From Nageia nagi (lineage: Eukaryota > Pinophyta), in NCBI GenBank assembly GCA_050084985.1, contig JBITNC010000001.1:40176001-40240000 (forward strand): a stretch of DNA of 64,000 nt. The letters run 5' to 3'. A program made the translations under genes and the position numbers. Shown one piece after another: positions 20,601 through 32,896 of the stretch (its first letter is position 1; the number at the start of each line of letters is the position of its first letter). The notes below the pieces were generated by a model. The model searched no databases, was not told the DNA's origin, and saw only the letters and a program-made list of their open reading frames with translations.

Positions 20601-21045
20601 CTTATTATTTTTAGTAAGTACTATTTTTGGAAATTGTAAAAACTACATGGATGTTATATATCAAAATGATCACATCGAAAAAATATCAAGAATAGGCTAG
20701 GTCTTAATTTGATGATTTTTTTTAATAAAAAAGTCATTAACTTGGGTAACAAATGAGCAATCTCAAAATTTCCTAATTCCTCATGGTTTGGGAGATATTT
20801 GCTTTGGAATTTTTTTCTATTTTGAAGCTACTATTTCAAGCAACAAGTTTGAGAGTTTTATGAGAATCTAAAAGATAAAAATAAATAGATTTTTAGCTCA
20901 AAAAATAACAATTTTTAGGGTCCCACTTTGACACAACCTTGTAATCTGCAAAAATTTAGGTAGAGTTTCAATTGCAAAATGGAAAAATTTTAGATTTATC
21001 ACTCGATGCGACCATACAAAAAGGCCCATAGGTAGCCAAAATTAA

Positions 21046-21058
21046 GACTCTGATACCA
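21046..21058 (-). other. Primer binding site of the Reina-like element
   Basis: Minus strand TGGTATCAGAGTC starts two bases inside the 5' LTR; complementary to the initiator Met-tRNA 3' end apart from the final bases. Confidence 0.92.
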
Positions 21059-21060
21059 CT

Positions 21061-21474
21061 TGTTAAGAACCTAGTAGAACTAAAAAGGTGTTTTATCCTA
21101 AATACCACAATAAAGACTAAATTATGATATTACTATAGATTCACAAATCAATAAGTAAAGTAATTAGAACAATATACTCAAATTAAAACCTAGATAATAG
21201 AATAGTAACTTTATTGATAGGAATACAAATTATAGACCACTTCGAGGGGGATTCCTCCTTACATCTCAAAAAGATAATTGATTTTCCAAGATGCTCTCTT
21301 TACCCCTATTACAAGTATTTATAGTCCCCCTACCCTAATCAACAAGTTACATTTAAAATGGTGATTCACCTTACAAAATATGATGGTTCACATTACAAGT
21401 CGATGCAAGCACATAATTAAATTAACTAAGATATAAATAAGCCTAAGTAAATGTTAGGATATGGAATCCCAACA
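21061..21474 (-). repeat. 5' LTR of the Reina-like element
   Basis: Direct repeat of the 396-bp left LTR. The 18-bp length excess comes from a local imperfect duplication near 21,350-21,400 (two TTACAxxxxxATGRTTCAC units instead of one). Flanked on the right by CAATT. Confidence 0.95.
21316..21324 (-). promoter_or_regulatory. TATA box in the Reina-like 5' LTR
   Basis: Minus-strand CTATAAATA, conserved in position with the 3' LTR copy at 16,109-16,117 (ATATAAATA). Confidence 0.55.
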
Positions 21475-21479
21475 CAATT
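21475..21479. repeat. Target-site duplication CAATT (right)
   Basis: Matches 15,846-15,850 exactly. Confidence 0.93.
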
Positions 21480-22690
21480 CATATGAAAAATTAATTTTTC
21501 CTGCACATCACACTTTGAAACCAAAGGCATGAAACTAGTATATATATATTCACAAGCTGATTGAAAATATTCAATATTCACATCTACATCAAGCTTCTTG
21601 TCATCTACTACATCCTTAACAAATGTGGGTGAGTGTACTTTGATAGAAACATCTTATACCTCTACTTAACATAGTGATACAAATTTTTATCCAATAATTT
21701 TTTTATTTTCCTCCATCATTTATACATACCTCTCTTTGTAATGGAACTACAATTATTGATTATGATTCTTACTCTTTGCAAACCTTATCTTCTTCCATGC
21801 TAGGCTTAAGGTCTTCACTTTTCTCATTACTATCTCCCAAAACTAAATCTAAAACAACAATGGCTCTTTTCTCTTTTTTCCCAATATTATTACTTTCAAC
21901 AACACTATGTAAAATTTTTGAATTATTTTCATAAAAATTAGATTACTTTCATACCTTTTGTATTTGATTCAAGTCTCACCATTATGCAATTTATGGTCTA
22001 TATCTTGAATCCAAAGCTCCCTTTTACTCTTCATTTTTAGATCCAAAGGTGCAACCTCCTCCTTGATGCATAAGGGAGGTTTAGGTGTAGCCAATGGTTC
22101 TTCCTCCTCAACATCATTTTTTTTTCTTCTACTAAATGATTCCATACCCCAAAAAATCTTGATATAGCTAAAAATTGACATTCCTCTAAAACTCCTTAGA
22201 AGTTCCTTGGTAGATCTGGATCAAAATCTCAATTTTTGGTGGAGTCTTATGGGGCAGGAGAGAGTTTTGATTTTGCATATCTCTTTTCTTTATCACCTTT
22301 TCTTCATTCCTATCAGTAAGGTACCAAATAAGCTTTTCCCTTTCCTCTTAAGGAATTTTCTTTCCTCAAATTGATGGAGCATTTTTTGGAACATCTTCTT
22401 TCTAAAATATAGTTTCTTTACTTTAACTATAGATTTGGATGAATTTTCTCTTTCCATTGGTGCCAATTATGATTTATTCATGTGTAATACATTTCTATGC
22501 TAAATATTCTTCAAAATACCCTAGCATAAAATCTAAAATCTTCATATTAATTTTTTTTAACTAACCAAGATAATAGATGAAAACTTTTTATGTCATTTTA
22601 ATGATGAAAATGGTATTTTACATGCAAAATATCTTGATCCATTAGTTTAAATTATTTCTAGCTATATCTCTTCCACTTGTTGGTAAGAGC
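21480..22690 (-). other. Leader and 5' interior of the old LTR element
   Basis: Contains a 70-codon minus frame (21,969-22,181), MSIFSYIKIFWGMESFSRR and an acidic patch DVEEEEPLATPKPP, close to where a gag start would be expected after the primer site at 22,697-22,706. Downstream the minus strand reads SFMPLVSKCDVQEKLIFHMN in one frame up to the Reina-like insertion point. I recognise no domain; whether this is a degenerate Gag or noncoding cannot be decided by eye. Confidence 0.35.
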
Positions 22691-22696
22691 TTTTAT

Positions 22697-22706
22697 TCTG
22701 ATACCA
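22697..22706 (-). other. Primer binding site of the old LTR element
   Basis: Minus strand TGGTATCAGA, one base from the LTR start TGTAAAATC at 22,708. It matches the Met-type primer site for ten bases and then diverges. Confidence 0.8.
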
Positions 22707-22707
22707 T

Positions 22708-23260
22708 TGTAAAATCCCCAAATTTCTCTAATGTAGAAATAAGACAAATAATCATCAGCAATGATCAAATAAGCAATGTTAAGGTAAAATAACTCACTCT
22801 TAAGCCCAATGTTAGACTAGGGAATCCAAATATCATGCAACAACACCAAAAATGGATCTTAGGAATATGATGTTACACACTTAGGGCACTATTTAACCCA
22901 ATGAACTACCTACAATGAAATGAATGAATTTAAAGCATAAAAAGTCACACTCATAATGATAATAATATTTCAAATAAATGTTAGAATGATATAAGATAGA
23001 TGGATACCCAATGCAAATGCTCTCAAATAGCTAAAATGAAGGAAGTACAAATAATACCAATACCCAAAGGGCTCAATGTTGGCCTACAAGACCCAGCTAG
23101 GGAACATAATATGCAAAATATGATCATTGAAGGAAATATGCTAATATGGAGTCTTCAAATCTAGATCTACAAGAAACAACAATGGTAGAAAACTCATACT
23201 CTAACAAATCTATGGATTCCACACTAAAGGGCTCCCTTATAGACTAGCTCTTGATAAAGA
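22708..23260 (-). repeat. Right (5') LTR of the old element
   Basis: Begins TGTAAAATCC and is collinear with 11,472-12,021 up to GAGAATAAGTGCA. It ends in TGCA, which would satisfy a TG...CA LTR, but the five bases outside each end (GCAAA on the left, ATTAT on the right) do not match, so either the LTR is truncated or the element has recombined. Confidence 0.82.
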
Positions 23261-23264
23261 GAAT

Positions 23265-23688
23265 AAGTGCAATTATTTTCCCTTTTATTTCTATTATTCC
23301 TTATTTTCATTTGTTGACTCTCGATTATAGATAAGAACCCAATCAATCGATTCTTTTAATCAAAAATTTGTAATAGGTATTATATTTTTCATAGGAAGAA
23401 AATATTTTAAATATAACATTGGCTAGGAATGATTATTCCCATAGCCAATGTGGCCAACTCAAATTGGGAAATCGAACATAGTGGTTAGGGAAGCTCCATA
23501 ACCCACATGGGACCTCAATGGAGCCTTGGACCTTATTATTTGTGTAAAGGGGATCATGGGGCTTGATGCCTCCATGAATCACCCTCCCTTGAATGCATAG
23601 TGCATTAGCTTTACCAAGGGGTGCATCATCTCCCAAAGCATCTAGTCAACCTACATCACTTCCTAATGTCCAGTTAGTCGCTTCACTT
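23265..23688. other. Spacer between the old LTR and repeat copy B
   Basis: The right half (23,440-23,680) is less AT-rich than its surroundings and carries a 67-codon minus frame without resemblance to known proteins. No tRNA, LTR edge or TE domain was recognised. Confidence 0.4.
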
Positions 23689-23916
23689 GGGATATATGTA
23701 CATTAGGTGCCACATTGGATGACCACCATGTTTTGTTGACTAATTTTTATGTTGAGAGAATATTTATTGATTATTTTATTATTTTTAATAAATTGCTTTT
23801 CTATAAAAAAAAAGTGTAGTTTAATAGAATATAAGTTAGTTTATTAATTCTAATTATTCTTTTTGAAATTTTAATTTTAGTTTGTATTTTATTTCAAAAA
23901 GAGTGAATGAATATTT

Positions 23917-23953
<37 letters not shown>

Positions 23954-25145
23954 GAATGATAATAATTTAAAACTATTTTTTATTTAAAATGAAAGATGGT
24001 TTTATTTAATACAAATATTATTATAATATATTATTGAAATATTTTTGGTGAAATAATATATTATAAAGCACAAATTGATAAGATGATTCTTTAGAGAAAA
24101 TAAAAGAGTGATATTATATTTAGAAGAGAATTAGATTTATTTTAAGTACTTAGTGTTAAATTATTGGAAAACACTAGGAGATAATTTTAGCATATTTTGC
24201 AAGTGATCTTGTAATTCTTAAAATAGGAATTTACTAGATCTAGAGAAAATAACTTAGTGATGTAAAGTAATATAGATAAATTTATTTAAGAGGAAATAGA
24301 TTTAAAAGAGTATTGCTTTATTTGAAAAAGTTATATTTTTAGTGATTTTGCTTTAAACCTAGAAAAATAAAGAGTGTTGCTTTTGTATTCTTTTTCCTTC
24401 AAAAATCATGTAGTTGTATAATAGGGAAAGAGAAAGGTTATTTTGATCTAAGTACATTAAAGGGCTATTGTATCCCAGTTTAAAGTGCTTGATAACTCAT
24501 TATGGATTTTGAAGACTTCGGAATTGAAGATCAAATTATGTTGCTTTCTTAAAGTTTGTAATGGTGTTAATTTTTAATCATTAGAAGATTGAAATGAAGA
24601 TGACTTATGTAATCATGGATAGTTTTTTATGCCTTAAAGTATTTTATTTATTTAATAAAATGATATTTATTATTTGAGTAGTTTTACATTTTAGATGTAT
24701 AATTTTTAATTATAAATGGGATGTTAATTTTTAAATGAATTTGTTATTACTTTATTTTATGCCATTGCAATATCATTCTTGGGACCTAACTTTTTCACAT
24801 ATAAAAACCAAATCTTGGGAAAATAGTTGAGGCTAAGAAGAGATAATAAAATGAACATAAGAAAAAGAGATAAACTAATATCTCTTAATGGTGATTATTT
24901 ACTAATAAATCAAATTAGGTATTTCATTTGGGATGTTTAAACTTAAGTTGTAAACTTAGCCAAAACTCTAAAAGTAAAGGAATGATTATTTATCTCAAGG
25001 ATAAGGATTAGAAAGGTTATTTATGCTAAAATAATTGTGAGATCCTCATTTGGGTTTAAATGGACCTTGACGTATTAAATTATTACGATATGATGATGGA
25101 CATAAATATGAGTCATGTATATGATACCATCAAGCAATCACTATG
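23689..25145. repeat. 1.45-kb dispersed repeat, copy B
   Basis: Second copy of the repeat at 6,105-7,563, same orientation. It contains an expanded (AT)n tract at about 23,919-23,949 where copy A has only a short TATATATAT. Similarity ends at AATCACTAT. The flanks differ from those of copy A on both sides, so it is a separate insertion or solo element. Confidence 0.85.
23919..23949. repeat. (AT)n microsatellite
   Basis: About 14 uninterrupted AT units inside repeat copy B. Confidence 0.95.
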
Positions 25146-26380
25146 ATCATGAGAGTTCTACTAATTTATGTTAATAAACAAGAAATGGTACATAGTCAAG
25201 AAGAGTTGTAAATTCATGTGTGACTTAGCTTAGAACTAATGCTAGCAAGATTGTGATAAATAGATCACATGATTCACAAGTAACTCATAACACATTCAAA
25301 ATTTGATTTCTTTTAAATTAATTAGTTTAAACTTTTAGAAAAATAAATGTCTCATTGCTCAAGTGTTATGAGTTAGGTTTTAAAGTAGGAATTTATCCTT
25401 AAGTGTTGAGATTGGGTCCTTATAGACATAAATCATTCATTTGTATGAATAAAGGTATAAGTATATTATTAAGGAAGGTTTGAAAATGATGATAACATGG
25501 TAAGTATTGTATAAATACTTTGCAAATGATTAAACATCAACCAATAAAAGCATATAATGGATTTTCATCGTTAAAAATTGATCTTTTCAAAATATAAGGA
25601 CAACTTGGAGCATAATAAATCCATGTCCTTATAAATGAAGTGCAATTTCAACTTATAATTACAATAAAATATCACTCTATAATATATTTGTTGATAATTA
25701 ATATTATGAATGTATGACCCTCCAAAGGTAACCCATTAACAAGTATTAAAAAGAATCTTAAATGACTATGCCAAAAATGAATATTCTTGTGACTACTAAA
25801 TTGATTAAATCAAAGTTTGACTATTCATGAACCATCCTTTATAGCTATAAATAAGAGAATTTAAATTTAATTTCATCAAGTATGAGCTAATTTTGATTTT
25901 CTATATTTTATGCATTCACTTTTCTTTTTCGTATTCTTATCATTTTTCTTCCTCATTCATGCAATCTTATGAGCCAAAGGATGAGTTAGGCTCAAATTCT
26001 ATCAATTTTCAATATGTACTAGAGCATAAGTTGTATTATGTCTAATAATACTAGATGGACTCTTAGTTTATGGAGGTGTATTTTATATTATTATGCCAAG
26101 AGGCATTCTTCAACTACAACTGGGGGTTGAGAGAGCTTGAATTTTGCATCATTTATCCAATGTAAATATTTGATCGACTATTTTAATTCTATTAAAATTA
26201 AAACACAAAGTCAAATATATTAATATTAGGTGGGATAATGATCAGGTGAGAGAACAAGAAGATGGTTGTGCAAGAAATTGATCCCAAGTATTCCAAATGA
26301 ACCTCCTCTAGGTAAGTTCGCACCTGTTATCTCTATGCCATCAAAACTAGTCTTTTGGTAGGTAGGTTTTCTTACCCACC
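25146..26380. other. AT-rich spacer before the second LINE
   Basis: No recognisable gene. The last 100 bp (CACCATGGCTGG at 26,378) lead into ORF1 and may include the LINE 5' UTR. Confidence 0.45.
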
Positions 26381-27742
26381 ATGGCTGGAATTCAACGAAG
26401 ATGGGAGAACCCTCCCAATATTCAAGGAAGAAAATAAGGATTGAAGTTTAATATCCCACTTACCATCCAAAAAGTGAGATCAAAGGATGGAGTGAGTAGA
26501 ATAATCTTCCTTAAAGAGTTCTAAAAAAAAATCAATGAAAAGAAGAGAAACTCCTTGGTAGGAAAATTTATAGGGTTTTGTCCTAACCTTGATTCACTTC
26601 ATAAATGGGTTAAATCTAAATAGGAAGTCAAACAAAGTGTAGATCTTGCTCCACTCCCTTGTGACTTTGTCTTATTCTCCTTTATGCAAGATGAGGATGT
26701 TCAATGGATGCTCCAACATGATCCATGGTGGTTTGGGAAGAGTGAACTAATCCTCAAGAAATGGTATAAAGGTTTCAGACCAGAGAAAGAGAATTGTAAC
26801 ATTATTCTTATTTGGGTTACCCTTCCAAATCTTCCTCTCAATTTTTGAAGTAATGATTCAATGGAAGTTGTAGCTAAGACAATGGGGAAATTAGTTTATG
26901 TTGAAATTCACACAAATTTTGGCATAATATTGATTGATGCACATTTTTGTGTTAACTTGGACATTGTTCAACAATTTCTAAATAAGATTATTCTACATAA
27001 TGAAGAAGGGGAATGGTTTCAAAGTATTTTATATGACCTCCTTTCCATTCCCTATGTATTTTGCAAAAACTTTGGCCACCTGGGGAAAGATTGCTAATAA
27101 AAACCAACCCAAGCCAAGAATGAGATCCATTAAAATAGGAAAAACTCTAAATTAATGGGGAAGAAGCAAGGAGAAGAGTGGAAATCAAAGAATGAAAGAT
27201 AATTAAACTTCATTGATGGGCATCCATCAAACTATCCTATACAAATTATGCCTAATCTCATAATTCAAAATCATAAAGCACCAATCTATGAACCACACAA
27301 TCTAGTAGAAAATGAAAATGTGAATAAGTTTGAAAAACTTCAAAGCTTGTCGACTAAAGAGGAACCTTCCTTATACCAAGAAACAACTATGGTAGTTGAA
27401 AACCATAATCTAGATGTTCAAATTTATGTTGTAGAGGAGCAGCCCCAAATTATCCATGTTACTTAGGATAAACAACCTCAACTAGGCCAAAAGAAACACT
27501 CTAAGGAGTCTAGTGATAAGAACATAACTGTGGATAGCCTAACAGAACTAAACAAGTCCTCTATGGAGAGAACTCAAGACCATAGTCAGGGAGGATTTAA
27601 AGAAGAAGAACATCAAGTAGCAACTCTAATGGTGTATGACAATGAGGTAGTCATAAGCTCCCCTATTGATCTAGCCAATAGCTACTATAATGACTCAAGA
27701 TATGAATTAGAGGAAAAAAGGAATGAGGATGATGGTTGGTAA
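26381..27742 (+). pseudogene. LINE ORF1 (DUF4283, CCHC_4 zinc knuckle)
   Basis: After MAGIQRRWENPPNIQGRK, the DUF4283 part is readable at 26,640-26,850: LPCDFVLFSFMQDEDVQWML, HDPWWFGKSELILKKWYKGF and VTLPNLPLNF. It continues in the 78-codon frame 26,861-27,097 (MEVVAKTMGKLVYVEIHTNF ... ILYDLLSIPYVFCKNFGHLG), which ends at KDC. The zinc knuckle has lost its first Cys (Tyr in its place). A low-complexity acidic and Gln-rich tail follows in frames 27,248-27,466 and 27,530-27,742. In plant LINEs this protein coats the RNA; here about eight stops break it. Confidence 0.82.
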
Positions 27743-27964
27743 GATGTGAAAAAGAGAAAAGTTTCGAGGTACCAGTACCTCTTCGACCCTTCCATAATGT
27801 GATAGACTAGGAATGCAAGGAAATAGGTAGATTATGGAAAAATGACCCTTAGTAGGAGACCAAATAACATTCAAAGAAAAGTAGAAATAGAAAAGGAAGT
27901 AACAAATGGAACATAGAAAACCTTATACCAAAGAAAGAGATTTATTCAATCAAATAGGTTATAA

Positions 27965-28660
27965 ATGAAGATAATCACTTGGAATATCAGAGGTGGTAAC
28001 AATTTGGGGAGACAAATTATTGCTAAGAAACTAGTAAGAGATAACAACCCAGTTATCATGGTGCTTCAAGAAACTAAACTAAAAGAGAAGAAAACTTTAG
28101 CTGCTAAGAATAAGATCTGGAAGCATGTTGAGTATATTGCCATCCCCTCAATTGGGAATCAAAATAGCTCAAGAGGTCTCCTAACCATGTGGGACCCATC
28201 AAAGGTGTCAGTGGTCAGAATCCCCTTCCTATCTAAAAGAGTTATCTCTATGCATGTAATTAAAAATAATGATAATAAATCCTTTGTCATTACTAATTTT
28301 TATGCTCCAAATAACATAGTTGCTAGAGCTACCTTTTGGAAAAATCTTATGGCCCATAAGCAAGGGTTCAGCCAAGAAGAATGGGTAGTGATTAGGGATT
28401 CTAACAATGAATGTAAAAATTTAGGAACTTTTTCAATGAAATATAACTAATTGATAAGACTCTAGAAGGGAATTCCTATACATGGTATAATAAATGCCTA
28501 AATAGTAACCATATTCAAAGAAAACTTGATAGGGTAATGGTAACTAGTAAGTGGAGGAACCTTTACCATCAAGAAACTTCATCCCCACTTCACACCATAG
28601 GTTCTGATCATAGACCTTTTCTTCTTTAGATTGATAAAGAGGAGAAGAAAAAAAGTTTGT
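27965..28660 (+). pseudogene. LINE ORF2 N-terminal endonuclease
   Basis: Starts at the ATG at 27,965 with MKIITWNIRGGNNLGRQIIA, the APE-type motif with the Asn of the active site. LQETKLKEKK gives the catalytic Glu, and SSRGLLTMWDPSKV and TNFYAPNN follow. The 161-codon frame then meets a stop at 28,450, but the homology continues with EGNSYTWYNKCL, RKLDRVM and GSDHRPFLL at 28,590-28,630. So all landmarks of an EEP endonuclease except the D-x-N (here RDSNNE) are present. The ATG was chosen because the MKIIxWNxRG start is diagnostic. Confidence 0.9.
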
Positions 28661-30230
28661 TCAGATTTGAGCTAATGTGGATGCAACACAAGGATTTCTT
28701 TACCAACATTCAAGGTTGGTGGGATATTCAAATCAAAGGAACATCTATGTATCGTGTTTTCACTAAACATCAAATCTTAAAAGCCCACCTTAAAAAGTGA
28801 AACAAGGAACACTTTAGGAATATAAATGAAATAAAGGTCATTCTTCAAGAAAAATTAAGAAAAATCAATATAAAAATAGAGATAGAAGGAAAAAGTTCTA
28901 AGAATGATGAAGAAGAGAAAATAATCCTCTTTGAACTTTACAATACCATGGCATAAGAAGAAGTCCACTAGAAAAAAAATCTAGGATGGCATGGTTGAAG
29001 GAGGGGGATGAAAAACACCAAATGTTTCAAGCTAGCTATTGTTTCAAGAAGAAGCTACAATAGAATATCAAAAATCAAGAAATTTGATCAATCAATTCTT
29101 CAATATGTGGATGACATTAAAAAGGAGTCTATAACCTTCTATGAGAACCTACTAGTCTTGGACTAAGTAGAAGATGAATAGACTATGGACGAGTTACTAG
29201 AGGAAATACCAACTATTTTTTATCAGTAGACTAGAGATGATCTCAAAAGATTGTTTATTGAAGAAGTCAAGAATGCAATCTTTAGTATGACTCCTAATAA
29301 ATCTCTTGGGCCAAACAATTTTCTTACAGGATTCTATCAAAAGTGCTAGCATATTATTGGTAAGGTCATCACTAATGCAATTTTAGAGTTTTTTTGGAGA
29401 TCTAAACTTCAAAAATCCTAGAACACCACTTTTATTGCCCTCCTTCGTAAGAATATGGGTGCAAATGAATTCAAAAACTTTAGGCTGATAAGCTTATCCA
29501 AATATGTTTATAATATTATCACTAAAATCCTTATAGCGAGACTCCAAAAATATCTTACTCTTCTCATATCTCAAGAACAAGATGGATTCGTCAAAAGTAG
29601 GTAAATCATATATGGTATAATTGTTATGCATGAAACTATTAACTCTTTACATGGTATAAAGGAGGAAGGGATACTTCTAAAACTTAACATGCAAAAGGCC
29701 TATGATAGAGTTAATTGGAAATTCCTAGGCAAGGTGCTTTGTAAGTTTGGTTTTTGTCAAAAATGATGTAATTGGGTTCATTGGTTTATTTCAACCCTTT
29801 CCTACTCTATTTTTTTTTAATGGTGGAGTTGTTGGTTTTTTTACAACCTAAAGAGGCCTCCTTCAAGGTGACCCTATCTCTCCCTACCTCTTTATCCTTA
29901 TGGTGAAAGCTCTAGGGAGATTATTAAGCACAAAAAGGAAGTAAGGTCAACTCTAATGAATGAAACTAGGACCAAACTATGAGCCAATATCCCATCATTA
30001 ATTTGTTGATGACATAATCATGAGTGGTCATACCTCCATTAAATAAGCTCAAAAACTTTTACAAATCTTAAAAATAGTTCTCATCAAAAGATTAACTTCC
30101 AAAAAACTCATCTCTGCTTCTTTAATAGCCCCTTATAACAATAGGAAAAAATTACTAAAGTATTCAATTGCAAGGTTAACTCTTTACCTTCATTGTATCT
30201 TGGTATGCCATTCTTTATGGGGTGCCTGAA
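28661..30230 (+). pseudogene. LINE ORF2 reverse transcriptase
   Basis: The connector (MWMQHKDFFTNIQGWW; a KSRMAWLKEGDEKHQMFQ-like piece near 28,980) leads to RT. NKSLGPNNFLTGFYQK stands for SPGPDG; RLISLSKYVYNIITKILIAR and SQEQDGFVKSR are typical. Near 29,680 KLNMQKAYDRVNWKFLGKVL shows that the first catalytic Asp (K-L-D-M) has become Asn. GDPISPYLF is readable after a frame change, and FVDDIIMSG, the catalytic box, is intact at about 30,003-30,029. In-frame stops and frameshifts occur throughout. Confidence 0.88.
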
Positions 30231-32220
30231 GAAGACCTATTGAGACTCTATCATTTTCAAAATCAACTCTAAACTCATATGGTGCAAAGAGGCTACCTTA
30301 AGCCATGCAGGAAAACTCTAGCTTATCAAATCAACTCTTCAAAGAGTTCCAATCTATAGTGTTATGGTGTCTAAAATACCAATTTTGATTTTTCAAGCTA
30401 TAGATCATATTTGTTGCAGATTTTTGTGGTTTAGCACTATTGCAAATCATAAATGGTTGCTTGTGGCATGGGACTAAGTTTGTCAATCTAAGAATAGAGG
30501 AGGTCTTGGGATTAGAAAAATGAAACATATAAGCCACGCATTGAGAAACAAGATGGCTTGGAAATTGCAAAATGAAGAGAGTGTGAACTAGGTGAACATA
30601 TGCAAAACCAAGTATTTGAAAGGCTCAAATCTCTTCATTCGAAATCATAACTTGCCTAATGGATCTACCTTTTGGAATGGGTTTAGATACATTAAAAGTA
30701 TCTTGGTCATAAATATTAAATGGTCTATTAAAAAAGGAAATCATATATTTTTTTGGGAATATAGATAGGTTAAATACCTCCCTCTCAACTCTTAGCATGA
30801 TTACCTAGCCTCAGCTAATTGGTCAATGTTACACCAAATAGTAAAAACCTATGACTACATTCATGTCCAAGAGGGGGTAGGTAGCTAGAATATTCATGAT
30901 AGCACCAATATTAATCTCAATGCTCAACTTAATAAGATTTGATCTAAAGTTCAAGCCATCAAGATATAGGAAATCAACTTAGATGATAAATTAGAATGTA
31001 GCTTTGTAAAGAAAGATCATTTTAGCATCAAGGAAGTCATCATTTTTTGTGTACAATCCCCTATCCTCGGCTTATCAAATTCATCCCCCTTCATCTCATC
31101 CTAGATTAGAATAGAGTAGCTATGAATTTACTTCCTAGTGAGTTTAGAGAACTGGTAATAGATATTAGGAGATTGGAACCTATGAGCAATGTGAGTTACA
31201 AGCTAAAAGCAAGGGTGTGGACTACCTTATGTGAATTCAATATAGATCCTTTTATGAAACATTTGCATGGACATGACCAAAATTTAACTAATCAAGTGGT
31301 GCAGTGTTGGGAGGAGAACAAAGCTGTAATTAGGTCCGTCAATTATAACTTTGAAGAAAGCAACATTACCCAAATCATCAGCTTGTCAACATAAGAAAGA
31401 ATAATTAATAGGGAATTGAAAAAGAATTATGGGGAGGCAGAGTACTTCATGAATCATACTATACGTATGTAAGAAACTAAGATCTGGATTTGATATTAAT
31501 CAGTTGCTAGATTAATGGTAAGATATCCACAAGATGATAGTGAACTACTCCACTCTGGAAGGAGGAATGGTAATAATCCTTAACCTTCATATGGCAATAA
31601 TGACCCATTTCATGGGGAGAGATCTGAACTTTCCCTATTTTCTAGTGCATTCTCTCAAATGCTATGTTGAAAGGGGGAAAGTGTCAAGCTCAGGTAACTT
31701 TATCCACTAAGGTCTCATCAAGCTAAAATACAATCGAGCTTTGAAGTTAACTCCCCATCAAACCATTACTATTCATAGTTCCCCTACTCAAAATGATCAC
31801 CTAGAGGAGGAAACCCATCATCATGTCCCGACTCATGGTCTCAACCCTCATCAAGTGGCATAGCTTTTGGCCTCTCTTCAAACTACAGTTGATGAATGAT
31901 ATACCAACTATGACTCCAACCTTGACTACTTCTTCGCTCCACTTGTTGAGCTCTGTGCTAAAAGAAACATGTTGCGCATTCATCCTACCTCATTAGATTA
32001 TTTGAGGTTGACTCATCATAGCTGACCTCTTCCAACATTATCTCATGTGGTCTAGAACTTTATGGCATAGCTTAATATTTTTGTAATATCGGATTCCTTC
32101 AATCTTCTTGATGTAATTCACAATGTATCTTTTCTTCCTTGTAAATCCTTAATTTTGACTTTTGTAAGGTTTTGAGGTCAACCAAAAACCTCTTTCCATT
32201 TTTTAGCAATATAATCATTA
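30231..32220 (+). pseudogene. LINE ORF2 C-terminal region and 3' UTR
   Basis: Contains the post-RT thumb and zf-RVT-side sequence: KHISHALRNKMAWKLQNEES, a KTKYLKGSN piece, LPNGSTFWNGFRYIKS and WSIKKGNHIFFWEYR, all familiar from plant LINE polyproteins. The 90-codon frame at 31,122-31,394 (MNLLPSEFRELVIDIRRLEP) is on the same strand but not recognised. Beyond about 31,700 coding character fades. The last 150 bp are T-rich and probably the 3' UTR. Confidence 0.65.
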
Positions 32221-32896
32221 AAGATTACCAAAAATATATATATTAATATTTAAAAATTAACCTATAATAAAGAAAAAGAAAAATATAATATTAAATTTTA
32301 AATTTAAATTTTTTAAATTTTAGGATATCAATTTTAAATTTTATCAATACTTTTTTTTTAAATTTATTTTTCGAGATGAAAGTAGTTAGTTCATGGATTC
32401 TCTAATATTGTGATTTATACAAGAGGGGTAGGATTTTCAGTAATAAATTTTGGGTTTTGTGTAAAACATCTCTTTAATTTATTTTATTAAAAAAAGTTTA
32501 AATGATTTCAAAAAATGATTGCTCAAAAGTTATTAGATATAACAATAATAAGAAATAAGATAAACGTCCTCGAAAATGACATCTCTTGGCATTTTTTGAT
32601 ATATAAGGGGTTATATCAAAGATAGTAGGTATTAGCATGAATTTTAAAAAAAAACTTCACATTATATAGAGGTATTTTTCTAATTTTAATATCTCATTAA
32701 TATAATGAAAAAAATTAGTTCTGGCTTCAATACTATGTGAATGTATGTTATCAATTGCTTGCTTACTATGTTATTAGTTGTTTGCTTACTTTCCCAGTAG
32801 AATAAATGTGATTTCTTTACTTTAAACATGTTTTTAATTCACTTTCGAAGAACTTGTTAGAATTTATTTTTATTTATTTTTCCTCTTATTTCCAAT
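32221..32896. other. AT-rich spacer
   Basis: Very AT-rich with no recognised gene or repeat. Confidence 0.5.

Larger units (their letters stand above)
15851..21474 (-). mobile_element. Complete Ty3/gypsy chromovirus, Reina-like, 5.62 kb
   Basis: Both LTRs (396 and 414 bp), primer site, polypurine tract, gag, protease, RT-RNase H and integrase are in order on the minus strand, flanked by the duplication CAATT. Small LTRs, the total near 5.6 kb, the Met-tRNA primer and the protein type agree with the Reina clade of plant chromoviruses (known family features; the clade call is inference). It is inserted in the interior of the older element at 11.47-23.26 kb. All genes carry stops or frameshifts, so it is non-autonomous now. 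LTR differences, about one in ten sites by eye, indicate an old insertion that is still younger than its host. Confidence 0.93.
11472..23260 (-). mobile_element. Old minus-strand LTR element, split by a nested Reina-like insertion
   Basis: It is bounded by two related, directly repeated LTR segments (11,472-12,021 and 22,708-23,260), each beginning TGTAAAAT on the plus strand. A Met-type primer site abuts the right-hand copy, which makes that the 5' LTR and the element minus-strand. Without the nested 5.6-kb chromovirus the element would be about 6.2 kb. The interior encodes no recognisable gag, protease, RT or integrase, only unrecognised frames, so it resembles a large non-autonomous (LARD-like) derivative. 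The right LTR may be truncated at 23,260, so no target duplication could be read. Confidence 0.65.
26381..32220 (+). mobile_element. L1-like LINE, nearly full length but degenerate
   Basis: ORF1 (zinc-knuckle RNA-binding protein), endonuclease, reverse transcriptase and a C-terminal region follow in the normal order on the plus strand over about 5.8 kb. The start ATG with a good context (ACCATGG) lies at 26,381. The 3' end is placed near 32,220, after the last coding-like sequence. No poly(A) tail or target duplication was found, so both ends are approximate. Multiple stops in every ORF show it is inactive. Confidence 0.8.

Noticed and set aside
23433-23636. 67-codon minus frame in a less AT-rich patch
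   Set aside because: No start context, no resemblance to any family and no continuation on either side.
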